A stretch of DNA of 64,000 bases from CAWCAL01 sp963695075 (lineage in GTDB: Bacteria; Actinomycetota; Acidimicrobiia; Acidimicrobiales; CAWCAL01), in contig CAVOFR010000003.1 in assembly GCA_963695075.1 (NCBI GenBank), positions 722,334 to 786,333 on the forward strand, written 5' to 3'. This document shows positions 36,674-45,771 of the stretch, piece by piece (the first letter of the stretch is position 1; each line of letters starts with the position of its first letter). A model generated the notes under the pieces. It made no database searches and was not told where the DNA came from. It was given only the letters and a program-made list of their open reading frames with translations. The position numbers were made by a program, and so were the translations under genes.

Positions 36674-39118
36674 GTGGCGCTCACCGACACGAAAGTCACG
36701 ACCGAGGCGAGTGGAGCCGAGGACTCCCCCACCGGGTCCAACATGCGCGTACGCAAGCGCAACGGCAGCCTCGAACCGGTGGATCTCAACAAGATCGTGC
36801 GAGCGGTCGATCGCTGCAGCGGAGGACTCGCCGGCGTCGATCCCCTCCGGGTGGCCACCAAGACCATCAGCGGTATCCATGACGGAGCCACCACGACCGA
36901 GCTCGACGAACTGTCGATCCGCACCGCCGGTGCCCTCATCGTCGAAGAGCCCAACTACTCCAAGCTGGCGGCCCGTCTCCTCGACACCTACATCGACAAG
37001 GAGGTGCGCAACCAGAACATCCACTCGTTCAGCCAGTCGGTCCGGGCCGGCCACGAGCTGGGCATCATCAGCGACGACGTCGCCGGGTTCGTCACCGTCA
37101 ACGCCCGCAAGCTCGACGACGCCATCAAGATCGAACGGGGTGAGCTGTTCGAGTTCTTCGGCCTCCGCACGGTCTATGACCGCTACCTGCTCCGCCACCC
37201 CGACAACCGCAAGGTCATCGAGATCCCGCAGTTCTTCTTCCTCCGGGTGGCCTGCGGCCTCAGCCGGACGCCCGACGAGGCCATCCGCTTCTACGACCTC
37301 ATCTCGAAGCTCGAGTACCTGCCCTCAAGCCCCACGCTGTTCAACTCGGGCACCAACCACCCGCAGATGTCGTCGTGTTATCTGCTCGATTCGCCCGAGG
37401 ACACCCTCGAGGGCATCTACGACCGCTACAGCGACGTGGCCCAGCTCTCGAAGTTCGCCGGCGGGATCGGTCTGGCCTACCACCGGATCCGGTCTCGGGG
37501 CTCGCTCATCCGGGGCACCAACGGGCTCTCCAACGGCATCGTCCCCTGGCTGAAGACGCTCGACAGCTCGGTGGCGGCGGTCAACCAGGGCGGCCGGCGC
37601 AAGGGCGCCGCCTGCGTGTACCTCGAGAGCTGGCACGCCGACATCGACGAGTTCCTCGAATTGAAGGAGAACGTCGGCGACGACGCCCGGCGCACCCACA
37701 ACCTCAACCTGGCCAACTGGGTTCCCGACCTGTTCATGGAGCGGGTAGAGAAGGACTGGCAGTGGTCGTTGTTCGACCCCAAGAAGGTGCCGCACCTCTG
37801 CGATCTGTACGGCCCCGAGTTCGAACGGGCCTACATCGACGCCGAGGAGCAGGGAATCTACGAACGGCAGGTGCCGGCCCGCCAGCTCTACAGCCGCATG
37901 ATGCGCACGCTGGCCCAGACCGGTAACGGCTGGATGACCTTCAAGGACGCGTCCAACCTCAAGTGCAACCAGACGGCCGAACCGGGCAACGTCGTGCACC
38001 TGTCCAACCTGTGCACCGAGATCCTCGAGATCACCAGCCAGGACGAGACGGCGGTCTGCAACCTCGGCTCGGTCAACCTCGGACGCCTCGTCCGCGACGG
38101 CGCCTTCGACTTCGAGCGGCTCGGTCGGATCGTCCGCACCGCGGTGCCGTTCCTCGACCGGGTCGTCGACATCAACTACTACCCGACCGAACCGGCCGGC
38201 GCCTCCAACCAACGCTGGCGGCCCGTGGGCCTGGGGATGATGGGTCTGCAGGACGTGTTCTTCCAGCTGGGCCTGGCCTTCGACAGCCAGGAGGCCCGAG
38301 ATCTGTCCCGCGCCATCTGCGAGGAGATCTACTTCCACGCCACGTGGGCATCCACCGAGCTGGCCGAGGCGGCCGGACCACACCCCGCGTTCGACCAGAC
38401 CCGGGCCGCCAAGGGCCAGCTCCAGATGGACCTGTGGGGCGTCGAACCGGCCGACCCGGCCCGGTGGGAGCCGCTGCGTGAGCGCATCCGACGACACGGG
38501 TTGCGCAACTCGCTGCTTCTGGCGGTTGCCCCCACCGCGACCATCGCCTCGATCGCCGGCTGTTACGAGTGCATCGAGCCGCAGGTTTCCAACCTGTTCA
38601 AGCGGGAGACGCTCTCGGGCGAGTTCCTCCAGATCAACCGCTACCTGGTCCGCGAGCTCCAGGCCCGGGGGCTGTGGGACGACGCCATGGCCGCCAGGGT
38701 CAAGCGGGCCGAGGGGTCGATCCAGGACATCGAAGAGGTCCCCGAGGATCTGCGGGAGGTGTACCGCACCGCCTGGGAGCTGCCCATGCGCTCGCTGATC
38801 GACATGGCCGCCGACCGGGGTGCGTTCATCGATCAGAGCCAGTCGCTCAACCTCTTCATGGAGAGCCCCACGATCGGGAAGCTCTCGTCGATGTACCTGT
38901 ACGCGTGGAAGGCCGGCCTGAAGACCACGTACTACTTGCGGTCCCGACCGGCCACCCGCATCAACCAGACCACGACCGCAGCGACGCCGGAGGCGTCGGT
39001 GGACCCGGGACCCCCCGCTCCCGCGTCCGCCGACGCGCCGGGCTCGAGGAGCTTCACCGACGCCGAGGCCGTGGCCTGTTCCCTCGAGAACCCCGAGACC
39101 TGCGAGGCATGCGACTGA
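36674..39118 (+). CDS. nrdA: class Ia ribonucleotide reductase large subunit
   Basis: 814 residues from GTG 36674, with AGGAGG 4 bases upstream deciding the start. ATP-cone at about 20-110 (MRVRKRNGSLEPVDLNKI), then SSCYLLDSPEDTLEGIYDRY with the active-site Cys, RGTNGLSNGIVPWLKTL, NLSNLCTEILE and AVCNLGSVNLGRLV, TATIASIAGCYECIEP and a C-terminal redox CEACD. It reduces ribonucleotides to deoxyribonucleotides with NrdB. Its stop overlaps the nrdB start. Confidence 0.95.
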   Translation: MALTDTKVTTEASGAEDSPTGSNMRVRKRNGSLEPVDLNKIVRAVDRCSGGLAGVDPLRVATKTISGIHDGATTTELDELSIRTAGALIVEEPNYSKLAARLLDTYIDKEVRNQNIHSFSQSVRAGHELGIISDDVAGFVTVNARKLDDAIKIERGELFEFFGLRTVYDRYLLRHPDNRKVIEIPQFFFLRVACGLSRTPDEAIRFYDLISKLEYLPSSPTLFNSGTNHPQMSSCYLLDSPEDTLEGIYDRYSDVAQLSKFAGGIGLAYHRIRSRGSLIRGTNGLSNGIVPWLKTLDSSVAAVNQGGRRKGAACVYLESWHADIDEFLELKENVGDDARRTHNLNLANWVPDLFMERVEKDWQWSLFDPKKVPHLCDLYGPEFERAYIDAEEQGIYERQVPARQLYSRMMRTLAQTGNGWMTFKDASNLKCNQTAEPGNVVHLSNLCTEILEITSQDETAVCNLGSVNLGRLVRDGAFDFERLGRIVRTAVPFLDRVVDINYYPTEPAGASNQRWRPVGLGMMGLQDVFFQLGLAFDSQEARDLSRAICEEIYFHATWASTELAEAAGPHPAFDQTRAAKGQLQMDLWGVEPADPARWEPLRERIRRHGLRNSLLLAVAPTATIASIAGCYECIEPQVSNLFKRETLSGEFLQINRYLVRELQARGLWDDAMAARVKRAEGSIQDIEEVPEDLREVYRTAWELPMRSLIDMAADRGAFIDQSQSLNLFMESPTIGKLSSMYLYAWKAGLKTTYYLRSRPATRINQTTTAATPEASVDPGPPAPASADAPGSRSFTDAEAVACSLENPETCEACD

Positions 39119-40209
39119 TGGCGCTGACCGATCCCCTGTTCAACGAACCGCTCGGCCCGTCCGAGACGGCGCCGCCGGCGGCCCTCCCCGACCGGGGGCG
39201 GGGGCGGGGGGACCTCCTCGATCCCGGATTCGATCTCACCCTCCGGCCCATGCGGTATCCGGACTTCTACGAGATGTACCGCGATGCGGTGCGCAACACC
39301 TGGAGCGTCGAGGAGATCGACTTCTCCGACGACGTGACCGATCTGCACCGCAAGCTCCTGCCGTCGGAGCGTCATCTGGTGAACCGGTTGGTCGCGTTCT
39401 TCGCCACGGGCGACTCGATCGTGTCCAACAACCTCGTGCTCAACCTGTACAAGCACATCAATGCCCCCGAGGCGCGGATGTACCTGTCCCGGCAGCTGTT
39501 CGAGGAGGCCCAGCACGTCCACTTCTACCTGACCCTGCTCGACAACTACATACCCGATCACGACGAGCGCCACCAGGCGTTCGCGGCGGTCGAGAACATC
39601 CCCTCGATCCGGCGCAAGGCCGAGTTCTGCTTCAAGTGGATCGGGGCCATCGATTCGCTCGACGAGCTGCACACCGACGAGGAGCGCAAGCGCTTCCTGC
39701 TCAACCTGATCTGCTTCGCCGCGTGCATCGAGGGCCTGTTCTTCTTCGCCGCGTTCGCGTACGTCTACTTCCTGCGGTCGAAGGGCCTGCTCAACGGTCT
39801 GGCCGCGGGCACCAACTGGGTGTTCCGTGACGAGAGCGCCCACATGAACTTCGCTTTCGCCGTCATCGAAGCGGTGCGCGTCGAGTCGCCCCACCTGTTC
39901 GACGAGGATCTGTCCGACCGGATCCGCGAGATGATCGACGAGGCGATCGAGTGCGAGCACGAGTTCGCCCGCGATCTCCTGGGCGAGGGTGTGCCGGGCA
40001 TGTCGACGGCGGACACCCGCACCTACCTCGAGTTCTGCGCCGACCAGCGCCTCCGTCAACTCGGTCTCGCCCCGCGCTACGGCGCCAAGAACCCGTTCGA
40101 CTTCATGGAGCTCCAGGACGTCCAGGAGCTGACCAACTTCTTCGAGCGCACGGTGGTCGCCTACCAGGTCGGAGTCGAAGGCGACGTCGCCTTCGACGAA
40201 GAGTTCTAA
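39118..40209 (+). CDS. nrdB: class Ia ribonucleotide reductase small subunit
   Basis: 363 residues from ATG 39118 (TGATG overlap). Diiron and radical residues are visible: Asp in FFATGDSIVSNNL, Glu-x2-His plus the radical Tyr in EEAQHVHFYLTLLD, then IEGLFFFAAFAYVYFL and FRDESAHMNFAF with Glu and His ligands. A complete tyrosyl-radical type R2. The N-terminus has a Gly/Arg-rich linker of about 30 residues. Confidence 0.95.
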   Translation: MALTDPLFNEPLGPSETAPPAALPDRGRGRGDLLDPGFDLTLRPMRYPDFYEMYRDAVRNTWSVEEIDFSDDVTDLHRKLLPSERHLVNRLVAFFATGDSIVSNNLVLNLYKHINAPEARMYLSRQLFEEAQHVHFYLTLLDNYIPDHDERHQAFAAVENIPSIRRKAEFCFKWIGAIDSLDELHTDEERKRFLLNLICFAACIEGLFFFAAFAYVYFLRSKGLLNGLAAGTNWVFRDESAHMNFAFAVIEAVRVESPHLFDEDLSDRIREMIDEAIECEHEFARDLLGEGVPGMSTADTRTYLEFCADQRLRQLGLAPRYGAKNPFDFMELQDVQELTNFFERTVVAYQVGVEGDVAFDEEF

Positions 40210-40221
40210 CCCGCCGGATTT

Positions 40222-40260
40222 GGAGTCACCAGCCCACATCTGGTGTGGGTCGGTGACTCC
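40222..40260. repeat. 17-bp inverted repeat, family B copy 1
   Basis: GGAGTCACCAGCCCACA (40222-40238) and TGTGGGTCGGTGACTCC (40244-40260) pair with two mismatches across loop TCTGG. It lies between the convergent nrdB and AbiEi-like stops and could serve as a bidirectional terminator. A second copy sits on the other side of the AbiEi-like gene at 41252. Confidence 0.85.
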
Positions 40261-40263
40261 ATA

Positions 40264-41163
40264 TCAGAAGCCGAGGAGGAACTGGCGGGCCATGGCGACC
40301 AGCTCGTCGGGCTCGTCGACGTACATCGACCACAGAACCTCCTGGATGTTCCAGCCGTGGCTCTTGGCCCGGTTGCGTTTCCGCCGGTCGCGCTCGACGT
40401 CGTCTCGGCCGAAGTGGAACGCAAGTCCGTCCAACTCCCACGCCTTCTTGAGGTCGGGCCAGGCCAGATCCGCCTGGAGGATGAGGTGACCCTCATCGTC
40501 GACGATGCGGTACTCGCGCTCGGGCACGGGAAGGTGATGGTCCTCCAACAGGTGGGCGACCAGCAGACTGAAATCCGACAGCGTGACCGTCCCGTCGAGC
40601 ACCCGACTGTTGAGCAGCAGCCGAAGCGTGCCGCACCCGTTGCGGCCCTGCGCCGAATGCTCGCAGAGGCAACGGAGCAGCTTTCGCCATGACGTCTTCC
40701 GCTGGCGGATGGCGGACTCGGAGAGTCGTTCGAGCGTCTTGAACGAGACGACAGCGCCGCAGTCGAGAAGGGTCCGCTCGATACCGGTGGCGGGGATGCG
40801 CCGTCGGATACAGCGCGCTCGCTGCTTCCACTGTCTGGACTGATGAGCGATGACACCGTCGAGTCGTACTCTCATTCCGTGCGGAACGGAGATCTCGATC
40901 CCCGGTCCGAAGAACGGCTCCAGACCCCAGAGCGCTGCCGCACACCGATGGGACGCCACGCCCTTGGTAGTGAGAACCGCGGCCAGCAGCGCTGCCTCCC
41001 ACGTCATCGGTACGGCTGCAAGGCGATAGACGGATCGCTGCTCGGTCAGCCAGCGCCCCGTCGCCAACCGATGATCGATCTGCCGGTCGGTGAGGCCGAC
41101 CAAGTCGGCCTGTGTCCGGGTGATCAGCCCGTACTGCTTCCTGAAGAACTCGTCGACGGACAT
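40264..41163 (-). CDS. AbiEi-type N-terminal / DUF559 nuclease-fold protein
   Basis: 299 residues from ATG 41163. The N-terminal winged-helix AbiEi_4-like domain reads FRKQYGLITRTQADLVGLTDRQIDHRLATGRWL, then ASHRCAAALWGLEPFF and GIERTLLDCGAV. The C-terminal DUF559 (Vsr-like) domain has ADLAWPDLKKAWELDGLAFHFGRDDVERDRRKRNRAKSHGWNIQEVLW, including the Asp and Glu of the nuclease fold. Called an antitoxin-like protein by domain, but no AbiEii toxin is adjacent. Palindromes of one family lie on both sides. Confidence 0.8.
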   Translation of the reverse strand: MSVDEFFRKQYGLITRTQADLVGLTDRQIDHRLATGRWLTEQRSVYRLAAVPMTWEAALLAAVLTTKGVASHRCAAALWGLEPFFGPGIEISVPHGMRVRLDGVIAHQSRQWKQRARCIRRRIPATGIERTLLDCGAVVSFKTLERLSESAIRQRKTSWRKLLRCLCEHSAQGRNGCGTLRLLLNSRVLDGTVTLSDFSLLVAHLLEDHHLPVPEREYRIVDDEGHLILQADLAWPDLKKAWELDGLAFHFGRDDVERDRRKRNRAKSHGWNIQEVLWSMYVDEPDELVAMARQFLLGF

Positions 41164-41251
41164 GCCATTCCCTGGTGAGCAGGACTGCGTCCGGGGAAGA
41201 CGAGCCCGACGCTACCGAAGCACCCGCGGGAATCCGACCTCAGCTGGTTCT

Positions 41252-41290
41252 GGAGTCACCCACCTACATCGAGTGTGGGTGGGTGACTCC
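41252..41290. repeat. 17-bp inverted repeat, family B copy 2
   Basis: GGAGTCACCCACCTACA (41252-41268) and TGTGGGTGGGTGACTCC (41274-41290) pair with one G-T wobble across loop TCGAG. About 80% identical to copy 1 over 39 bases, including a shared TCCA-ATC 3' flank. It follows the PKD lipoprotein stop at 41312 on the minus strand. Confidence 0.85.
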
Positions 41291-41311
41291 AAATCGAGAA
41301 TCAGGGGTGGG

Positions 41312-42802
41312 CTAGGCCCACTCCTCGTCCCAGGCGGTCCAGGCGCTGACAGCGCCGTCGCTGCGGACCGTGCGCACCCGAGCCTTGTACTTCGAACCGG
41401 CGCAGACGTTGCTGCCGGGCCAGTCCTGCACCCAGGTGTAGTTCTGGGCCGTGCCGACGCCACCCGACGGGTTCACGGTCTGGGTCTTGTTGCCGAAGGC
41501 GACGCAACCCTGGATCACCGCAATGTTGACCTCGTATTGGTGGGTGAACCCGGGGCCCGAATCGATGTTGGTCCAGCTCATGTGGAACTTCCCGTCGCTG
41601 AAGAACTCGGGCTCGATGTCGTAGAGGTCGAAGTTCTGCGGCGGCAGGAGGGCACCGATGGTGACCGTCTGCGAGGTCGAGTGCGTCTTGCCGTAGTTGC
41701 TCGTCACCGTCAGCCCGACCGTGAAGGTGCCGGTCGTGGTGTAGGTGTGCGATGGCGTCGCGCCGGTGGCGGTCCCGCCGTCACCGAAGGTCCAGGCGTA
41801 CGAGGCGATCGACCCGCCGGGGTTGGGATCAGACGAGCCCGACCCGTTGAAGGACACCGGCTGCGGGGCGATACCGCTGGCGGTGGACTTGGTGAACGAA
41901 GCGGTCGGGTTGGCGGCCGTGGCGTTGATGGCGACGGTGGCCTGGTCGGTGGCGCCGTCGTTGTCGGTCACCGTGAGCGTCGCCGTGTAGCTGCCGGGCT
42001 GGGTGTAGGTGTGGCCCGGGTTGGCGGCGGTGGACGAGCCCCCGTCATCGAAGTCCCAGGCATAGGAGGCGATCGTGCCGTCGGTGTCGTTGGACCCGGC
42101 CGAGGAGAACGCCACCGTCAGCGGGAACTGGCCCGAGGTCGGTGTGCCGGCTGCGGCGGCCGTCGGCGGCACGTTCGGGGTCACGGTGATGACCACCGTG
42201 CTCTGGCCCGGTGCGCCGTCGTCATCGGTCACGGTCAGCGTGGCCGTGTACGAGCCGGGGTTGGCGTATGTGTGGCTCGGGTTGGGATCGCTGATGTTTC
42301 CGGTGCCGTCGCCGAAGTTCCAGTTGTAGGAGACGATCGTGCCGTCGGTGTCGGCGGAGCCGACAGAGGACAGCGCGACGGTGAGCGGGAACCGTCCGCT
42401 CGAAGGCGTGGCGTTCGCCACGGCGGTCGGCGGCACGTTGGCCGGCGAGGACACGACGATCGTCACGTTGTCGGTCCCGGTCGCTCCCAGGTCGTCGGTG
42501 ACGGTGAGCGTAGCGACGTGGCTCGCCACCGTGGTGTAGGTGTGGGACGGATTCGCGGCCGTCGAGGTGGCCCCGTCACCGAAGTCCCACAGGTACGAGA
42601 CGATGGTGCCGTCGGTGTCGGATGAACCGGTCGAGCTGAACACGACCGGCAGTGGCGTGAGGCCCGAAGTGGGTGACGCTCCAGCGACCGCGGTCGGTGC
42701 CACGTTGTCCGGCGGTGGCGTGCATGCGGCAGCCATCAGGCCGAGCGTCGCCAGGACGCCGATGATCAGAAGCCGCGTCCGTGAGGTACGCATCAAGGTC
42801 AA
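41312..42802 (-). CDS. lipoprotein with four PKD domains
   Basis: 496 residues from ATG 42802 (an ATG 3 codons later is also possible). Lipoprotein signal ends LGLMAAAC. Four PKD repeats follow, each with a WDFGDG-type core: YLWDFGDGA, YNWNFGDGT, YAWDFDDGG and YAWTFGDGG, and HTY turns. The last 110 residues (QNFDLYDIEPEFFSDGKFHMSWTN and two Cys) form a different domain I do not recognise. A surface-exposed adhesin or binding protein is likely. Repeats differ enough that unequal crossover is not obvious. Confidence 0.85.
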   Translation of the reverse strand: MTLMRTSRTRLLIIGVLATLGLMAAACTPPPDNVAPTAVAGASPTSGLTPLPVVFSSTGSSDTDGTIVSYLWDFGDGATSTAANPSHTYTTVASHVATLTVTDDLGATGTDNVTIVVSSPANVPPTAVANATPSSGRFPLTVALSSVGSADTDGTIVSYNWNFGDGTGNISDPNPSHTYANPGSYTATLTVTDDDGAPGQSTVVITVTPNVPPTAAAAGTPTSGQFPLTVAFSSAGSNDTDGTIASYAWDFDDGGSSTAANPGHTYTQPGSYTATLTVTDNDGATDQATVAINATAANPTASFTKSTASGIAPQPVSFNGSGSSDPNPGGSIASYAWTFGDGGTATGATPSHTYTTTGTFTVGLTVTSNYGKTHSTSQTVTIGALLPPQNFDLYDIEPEFFSDGKFHMSWTNIDSGPGFTHQYEVNIAVIQGCVAFGNKTQTVNPSGGVGTAQNYTWVQDWPGSNVCAGSKYKARVRTVRSDGAVSAWTAWDEEWA

Positions 42803-42895
42803 CTCCCCGTAGTTCGCCGCTTGCCCCGTCGCCCGCGGTCGGTAAGCGAGATTACCAGAGCGGCTCGGCCACCAGCCAAACCCGACTCACCCCGG

Positions 42896-44494
42896 CTACT
42901 GGGCCGATTCGCTCACCGAACGCGGCTCGGTGGCCGGGGCCTGTCGCGACGTCGGTCCGGCCGTCGCCGGCCCGGTCGGATCCGCCCCGCTGACCACCCG
43001 ACCCCGCCCGCTGGTCTTGGCGACGAACAGCGCGGCATCGGCATCGCGGAGGAGGTCCTTGACCGAAGCTCGCCGATCGGCGGTGAACACCACACCGATG
43101 CTCACGCCGACTCTCTGGGCGGCGTCCTCGATCTCGTACGGGCGGGACAGCACCTCGAGGAGAAGCTCGGCCTGGTGCACCAGTTCACCGACGCTTTCGA
43201 CATTGCCGCTGAACACGACGAACTCGTCCCCGCCGAGGCGCAGCGCTCTGCCGTCGGCTCCGAGGAAGGAACGCAGCCGCTCGGCGACACCGCGGAGCAG
43301 CAGATCACCGACGTGGTGTCCGTTGTGATCGTTGACCTGCTTGAACCCGTCGAGGTCGAGGAGCATGATCCCGCCGCCGGCCGGCGTCGATCCCATCATC
43401 GAGTCGAACGACGCCTTCAGCTGGGAGCGGTTCACGAGCCCGGTCAGCTCGTCGTGCTCGGCCTTGTAGCGGAGCGTCGACTGGTAGACGTGGCGCGCCG
43501 ATCGCGTGCGACGGATCTGGTGGACCAGCCCGAACAGGGACAGCGCCGCGATCAGTCCCGCGGCGACGAGGAACGGCCGGCGGTCCGGGACCGGCTGCAG
43601 GGCGACCTCGCCGATGACGTCGTCGATGCCGCTGACCACCTCGGTGAGCATGTCGAAGGTCTCGAAGTCGGGCGCGGCGGTCGAGCTGACGATGTCGAAC
43701 GCATCGATGAGCTCCTCGTTGCCGCCCGTGTCGTCGATGACCGACTCGAGGCCGATGCCGAGGTCGACGGCGCGGGCTACGTACTCGTCGAGGTCGAGCG
43801 AGTCGGCCGCGAGATGGTCGGAGACGAGCCGCAGCTGCTCGACCGCCAACGACTGGACCGATCTTGCTTCCTGGTCATCGGAGGCCTCGGCGGCGGAGTA
43901 GAGCGCGTCGACCTGGTCCTGGAGGGCATACGAGACGGTTCGCAGTTCGACGTACGAGTGGGTTCCCGGTGCCTCGGTGAGCGCCTGGGCGCTTTCGGCG
44001 CTGGCCTCGAGAGGCTCGGCGATCGCGGGGGGAATCCCGAGCTCACCGGTGAGCTCGACCACGATCTCACGCTCGTCGTCGATGTCCTCGGAGACGGCGG
44101 TGACCAGGTCGTCGGGCGCTCGGAGGGCAGGCTCGAGATGCAGCACGGAAACGGCGAGATCGTCGACGCGTTCGGCCAGGTTCGCGTACTCGATCAGCTC
44201 GAGCTCGTGGGCCCGTCGGTCCCCGTCGGCGACGACGAGGGCGATCCCGACGATGAAGGCGCCGACGGAGACGACGAGCATGACGGCGAGCCCGCGGACG
44301 AGACCGCGCCGTCCGGGCGATGGGGATTCCACGTCATCACCATCGTCCGATGCGACCCCGTTCTTGAAGGAAACCGGAAGAACACCGGGCAGGCCGGGGC
44401 GGGGCCGGACGACCCAAGCCGTGGGTGGCAGAATTGCCCCTTGAGTAGGGGCCCGAGCTGCCGAAGACATCAGGGTGTCCCAACTCGCAGGCAT
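42896..44494 (-). CDS. membrane-bound diguanylate cyclase (GGDEF)
   Basis: 532 residues if ATG 44494 is used; ATG 44470 is an alternative and no start lies between that and the first helix. Helix one (about 67-90, GLAVMLVVSVGAFIVGIALVV) and helix two (about 305-325, FLVAAGLIAALSLFGLV) bracket a large extracytoplasmic helical sensor region. The GGDEF domain opens HDELTGLVNRSQL, carries DLDGFKQVNDHNGHHVGDLLL and an intact active site RLGGDEFVVF. An inhibitory RxxD is not apparent at the expected place. Diverges from the ATPase gene, with start regions overlapping. Confidence 0.85.
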   Translation of the reverse strand: MPASWDTLMSSAARAPTQGAILPPTAWVVRPRPGLPGVLPVSFKNGVASDDGDDVESPSPGRRGLVRGLAVMLVVSVGAFIVGIALVVADGDRRAHELELIEYANLAERVDDLAVSVLHLEPALRAPDDLVTAVSEDIDDEREIVVELTGELGIPPAIAEPLEASAESAQALTEAPGTHSYVELRTVSYALQDQVDALYSAAEASDDQEARSVQSLAVEQLRLVSDHLAADSLDLDEYVARAVDLGIGLESVIDDTGGNEELIDAFDIVSSTAAPDFETFDMLTEVVSGIDDVIGEVALQPVPDRRPFLVAAGLIAALSLFGLVHQIRRTRSARHVYQSTLRYKAEHDELTGLVNRSQLKASFDSMMGSTPAGGGIMLLDLDGFKQVNDHNGHHVGDLLLRGVAERLRSFLGADGRALRLGGDEFVVFSGNVESVGELVHQAELLLEVLSRPYEIEDAAQRVGVSIGVVFTADRRASVKDLLRDADAALFVAKTSGRGRVVSGADPTGPATAGPTSRQAPATEPRSVSESAQ

Positions 44495-45764
44495 CGAGCT
44501 AGAAGATCAGGCAGCCTCCCAGAACGTCGCCCATGTCGATGTTCCCGACCAGGTCCTGCTCGATCTGTTGCTGCGTCGGCTGCTGCTGGATGGTGAGTCC
44601 AACATCCTCGACATGAGCGATCGGCTCGGACTGTCGAACACGATCGTGGACCGGCTGGTCACCAACCTGAACGACCGCCGGCTCATCAGCACCCTGGTGG
44701 GCGACGGACGCAACCGGCGGTTCGAGCTGACCGAGGACGGCCGCGGCACCGCGAGGGACCGGACCGACCGGTGCGCGTATGCGGGCATCGCTCCGGTCTC
44801 GCTGGACGAGTACCGGGCCATGGTCGACCGGCAGAAGATCATCCAGCCCGTGAGCCGGGAGGTCCTCCGGCACTCGATGGCCGACCTGGTCCTCGACGAG
44901 GTTCTCCTCGACCAGCTCGGACCGGCGCTCAACAGCAACGGCGCCGTGTTCCTCTACGGTCCGCCCGGGACCGGCAAGACGAGCCTGGCCGAGCGCATGA
45001 TCCGGGTGCATCACGATCCGGTCCTGGTTCCGCACACCGTGGTAGTCGACGGGCAGATCATCGCGGTCTTCGATCCGATCGTGCACGAGCCGTTCCCCGA
45101 GGCCGGAATCGTCTCGGACCGGCGGTGGGTCGTGTGCAAGCGGCCCTGCGTGGTGGCCGGCGGCGAACTGGCGCCCTCGATGCTCGACCTGACCCACGAC
45201 AAGGTCAGCGGTATCTCGCTGGCGTCGCTCCAGATGAAGGCCAACAACGGGATCATGGTGGTGGACGACTTCGGTCGCCAGCTGATGACCCCGGCCGAGC
45301 TGTTGAACCGGTGGATCGTGCCGCTGGGAAGCAAGATCGACTACCTGGCCCTCAGCTCGGGGTTCAAGTTCTCGGTCCCGTTCGACGTGAACGTCGTCTT
45401 CTCGACGAACCTCGATCCGGGAAAGCTCGGCGACGAGGCGTTCTTCCGGCGGATCCAGAACAAGATCTACGTCGGTCCGATCACCGAGCAGGTCTTCGAC
45501 TGGATCCTGTCCCGGGTGGCGCAGTCGCTCGACATCCCGGCGACCCAGGAGGCGGCGCACTACATGCGGCAACTGTGCCTGACCCGGGGCGACAAGGAGC
45601 TGAGGCCGTACCAGCCGAAGGAGCTGTGCCAGATGCTGAAGGCGGTCTGTGCCTACGAGGGTCAGCCGGCGCAGATGACGAAGGACTTCCTGGACCGTGC
45701 CGCCGAGCTGTACTTCGCCCAGGACTTCAGCGAAGCGGCGCTGGACTACCACCACGATCAGTGA
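44475..45764 (+). CDS. winged-helix AAA-family ATPase
   Basis: 429 residues from GTG 44475. An N-terminal winged-helix segment (DVPDQVLLDLLLRRLLLDGESNILDMSDRLGLSNTIVDRL) resembles MarR-type DNA-binding modules. The AAA core has Walker A YGPPGTGKTSL, Walker B GIMVVDDFGRQ, sensor VVFSTNLDP and a C-terminal lid helix region. Relatives occur near pilus and secretion genes in other bacteria, but no such genes lie here, so the role is open. Confidence 0.8.
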   Translation: MSQLAGIELEDQAASQNVAHVDVPDQVLLDLLLRRLLLDGESNILDMSDRLGLSNTIVDRLVTNLNDRRLISTLVGDGRNRRFELTEDGRGTARDRTDRCAYAGIAPVSLDEYRAMVDRQKIIQPVSREVLRHSMADLVLDEVLLDQLGPALNSNGAVFLYGPPGTGKTSLAERMIRVHHDPVLVPHTVVVDGQIIAVFDPIVHEPFPEAGIVSDRRWVVCKRPCVVAGGELAPSMLDLTHDKVSGISLASLQMKANNGIMVVDDFGRQLMTPAELLNRWIVPLGSKIDYLALSSGFKFSVPFDVNVVFSTNLDPGKLGDEAFFRRIQNKIYVGPITEQVFDWILSRVAQSLDIPATQEAAHYMRQLCLTRGDKELRPYQPKELCQMLKAVCAYEGQPAQMTKDFLDRAAELYFAQDFSEAALDYHHDQ

Positions 45765-45771
45765 CGGGTTT

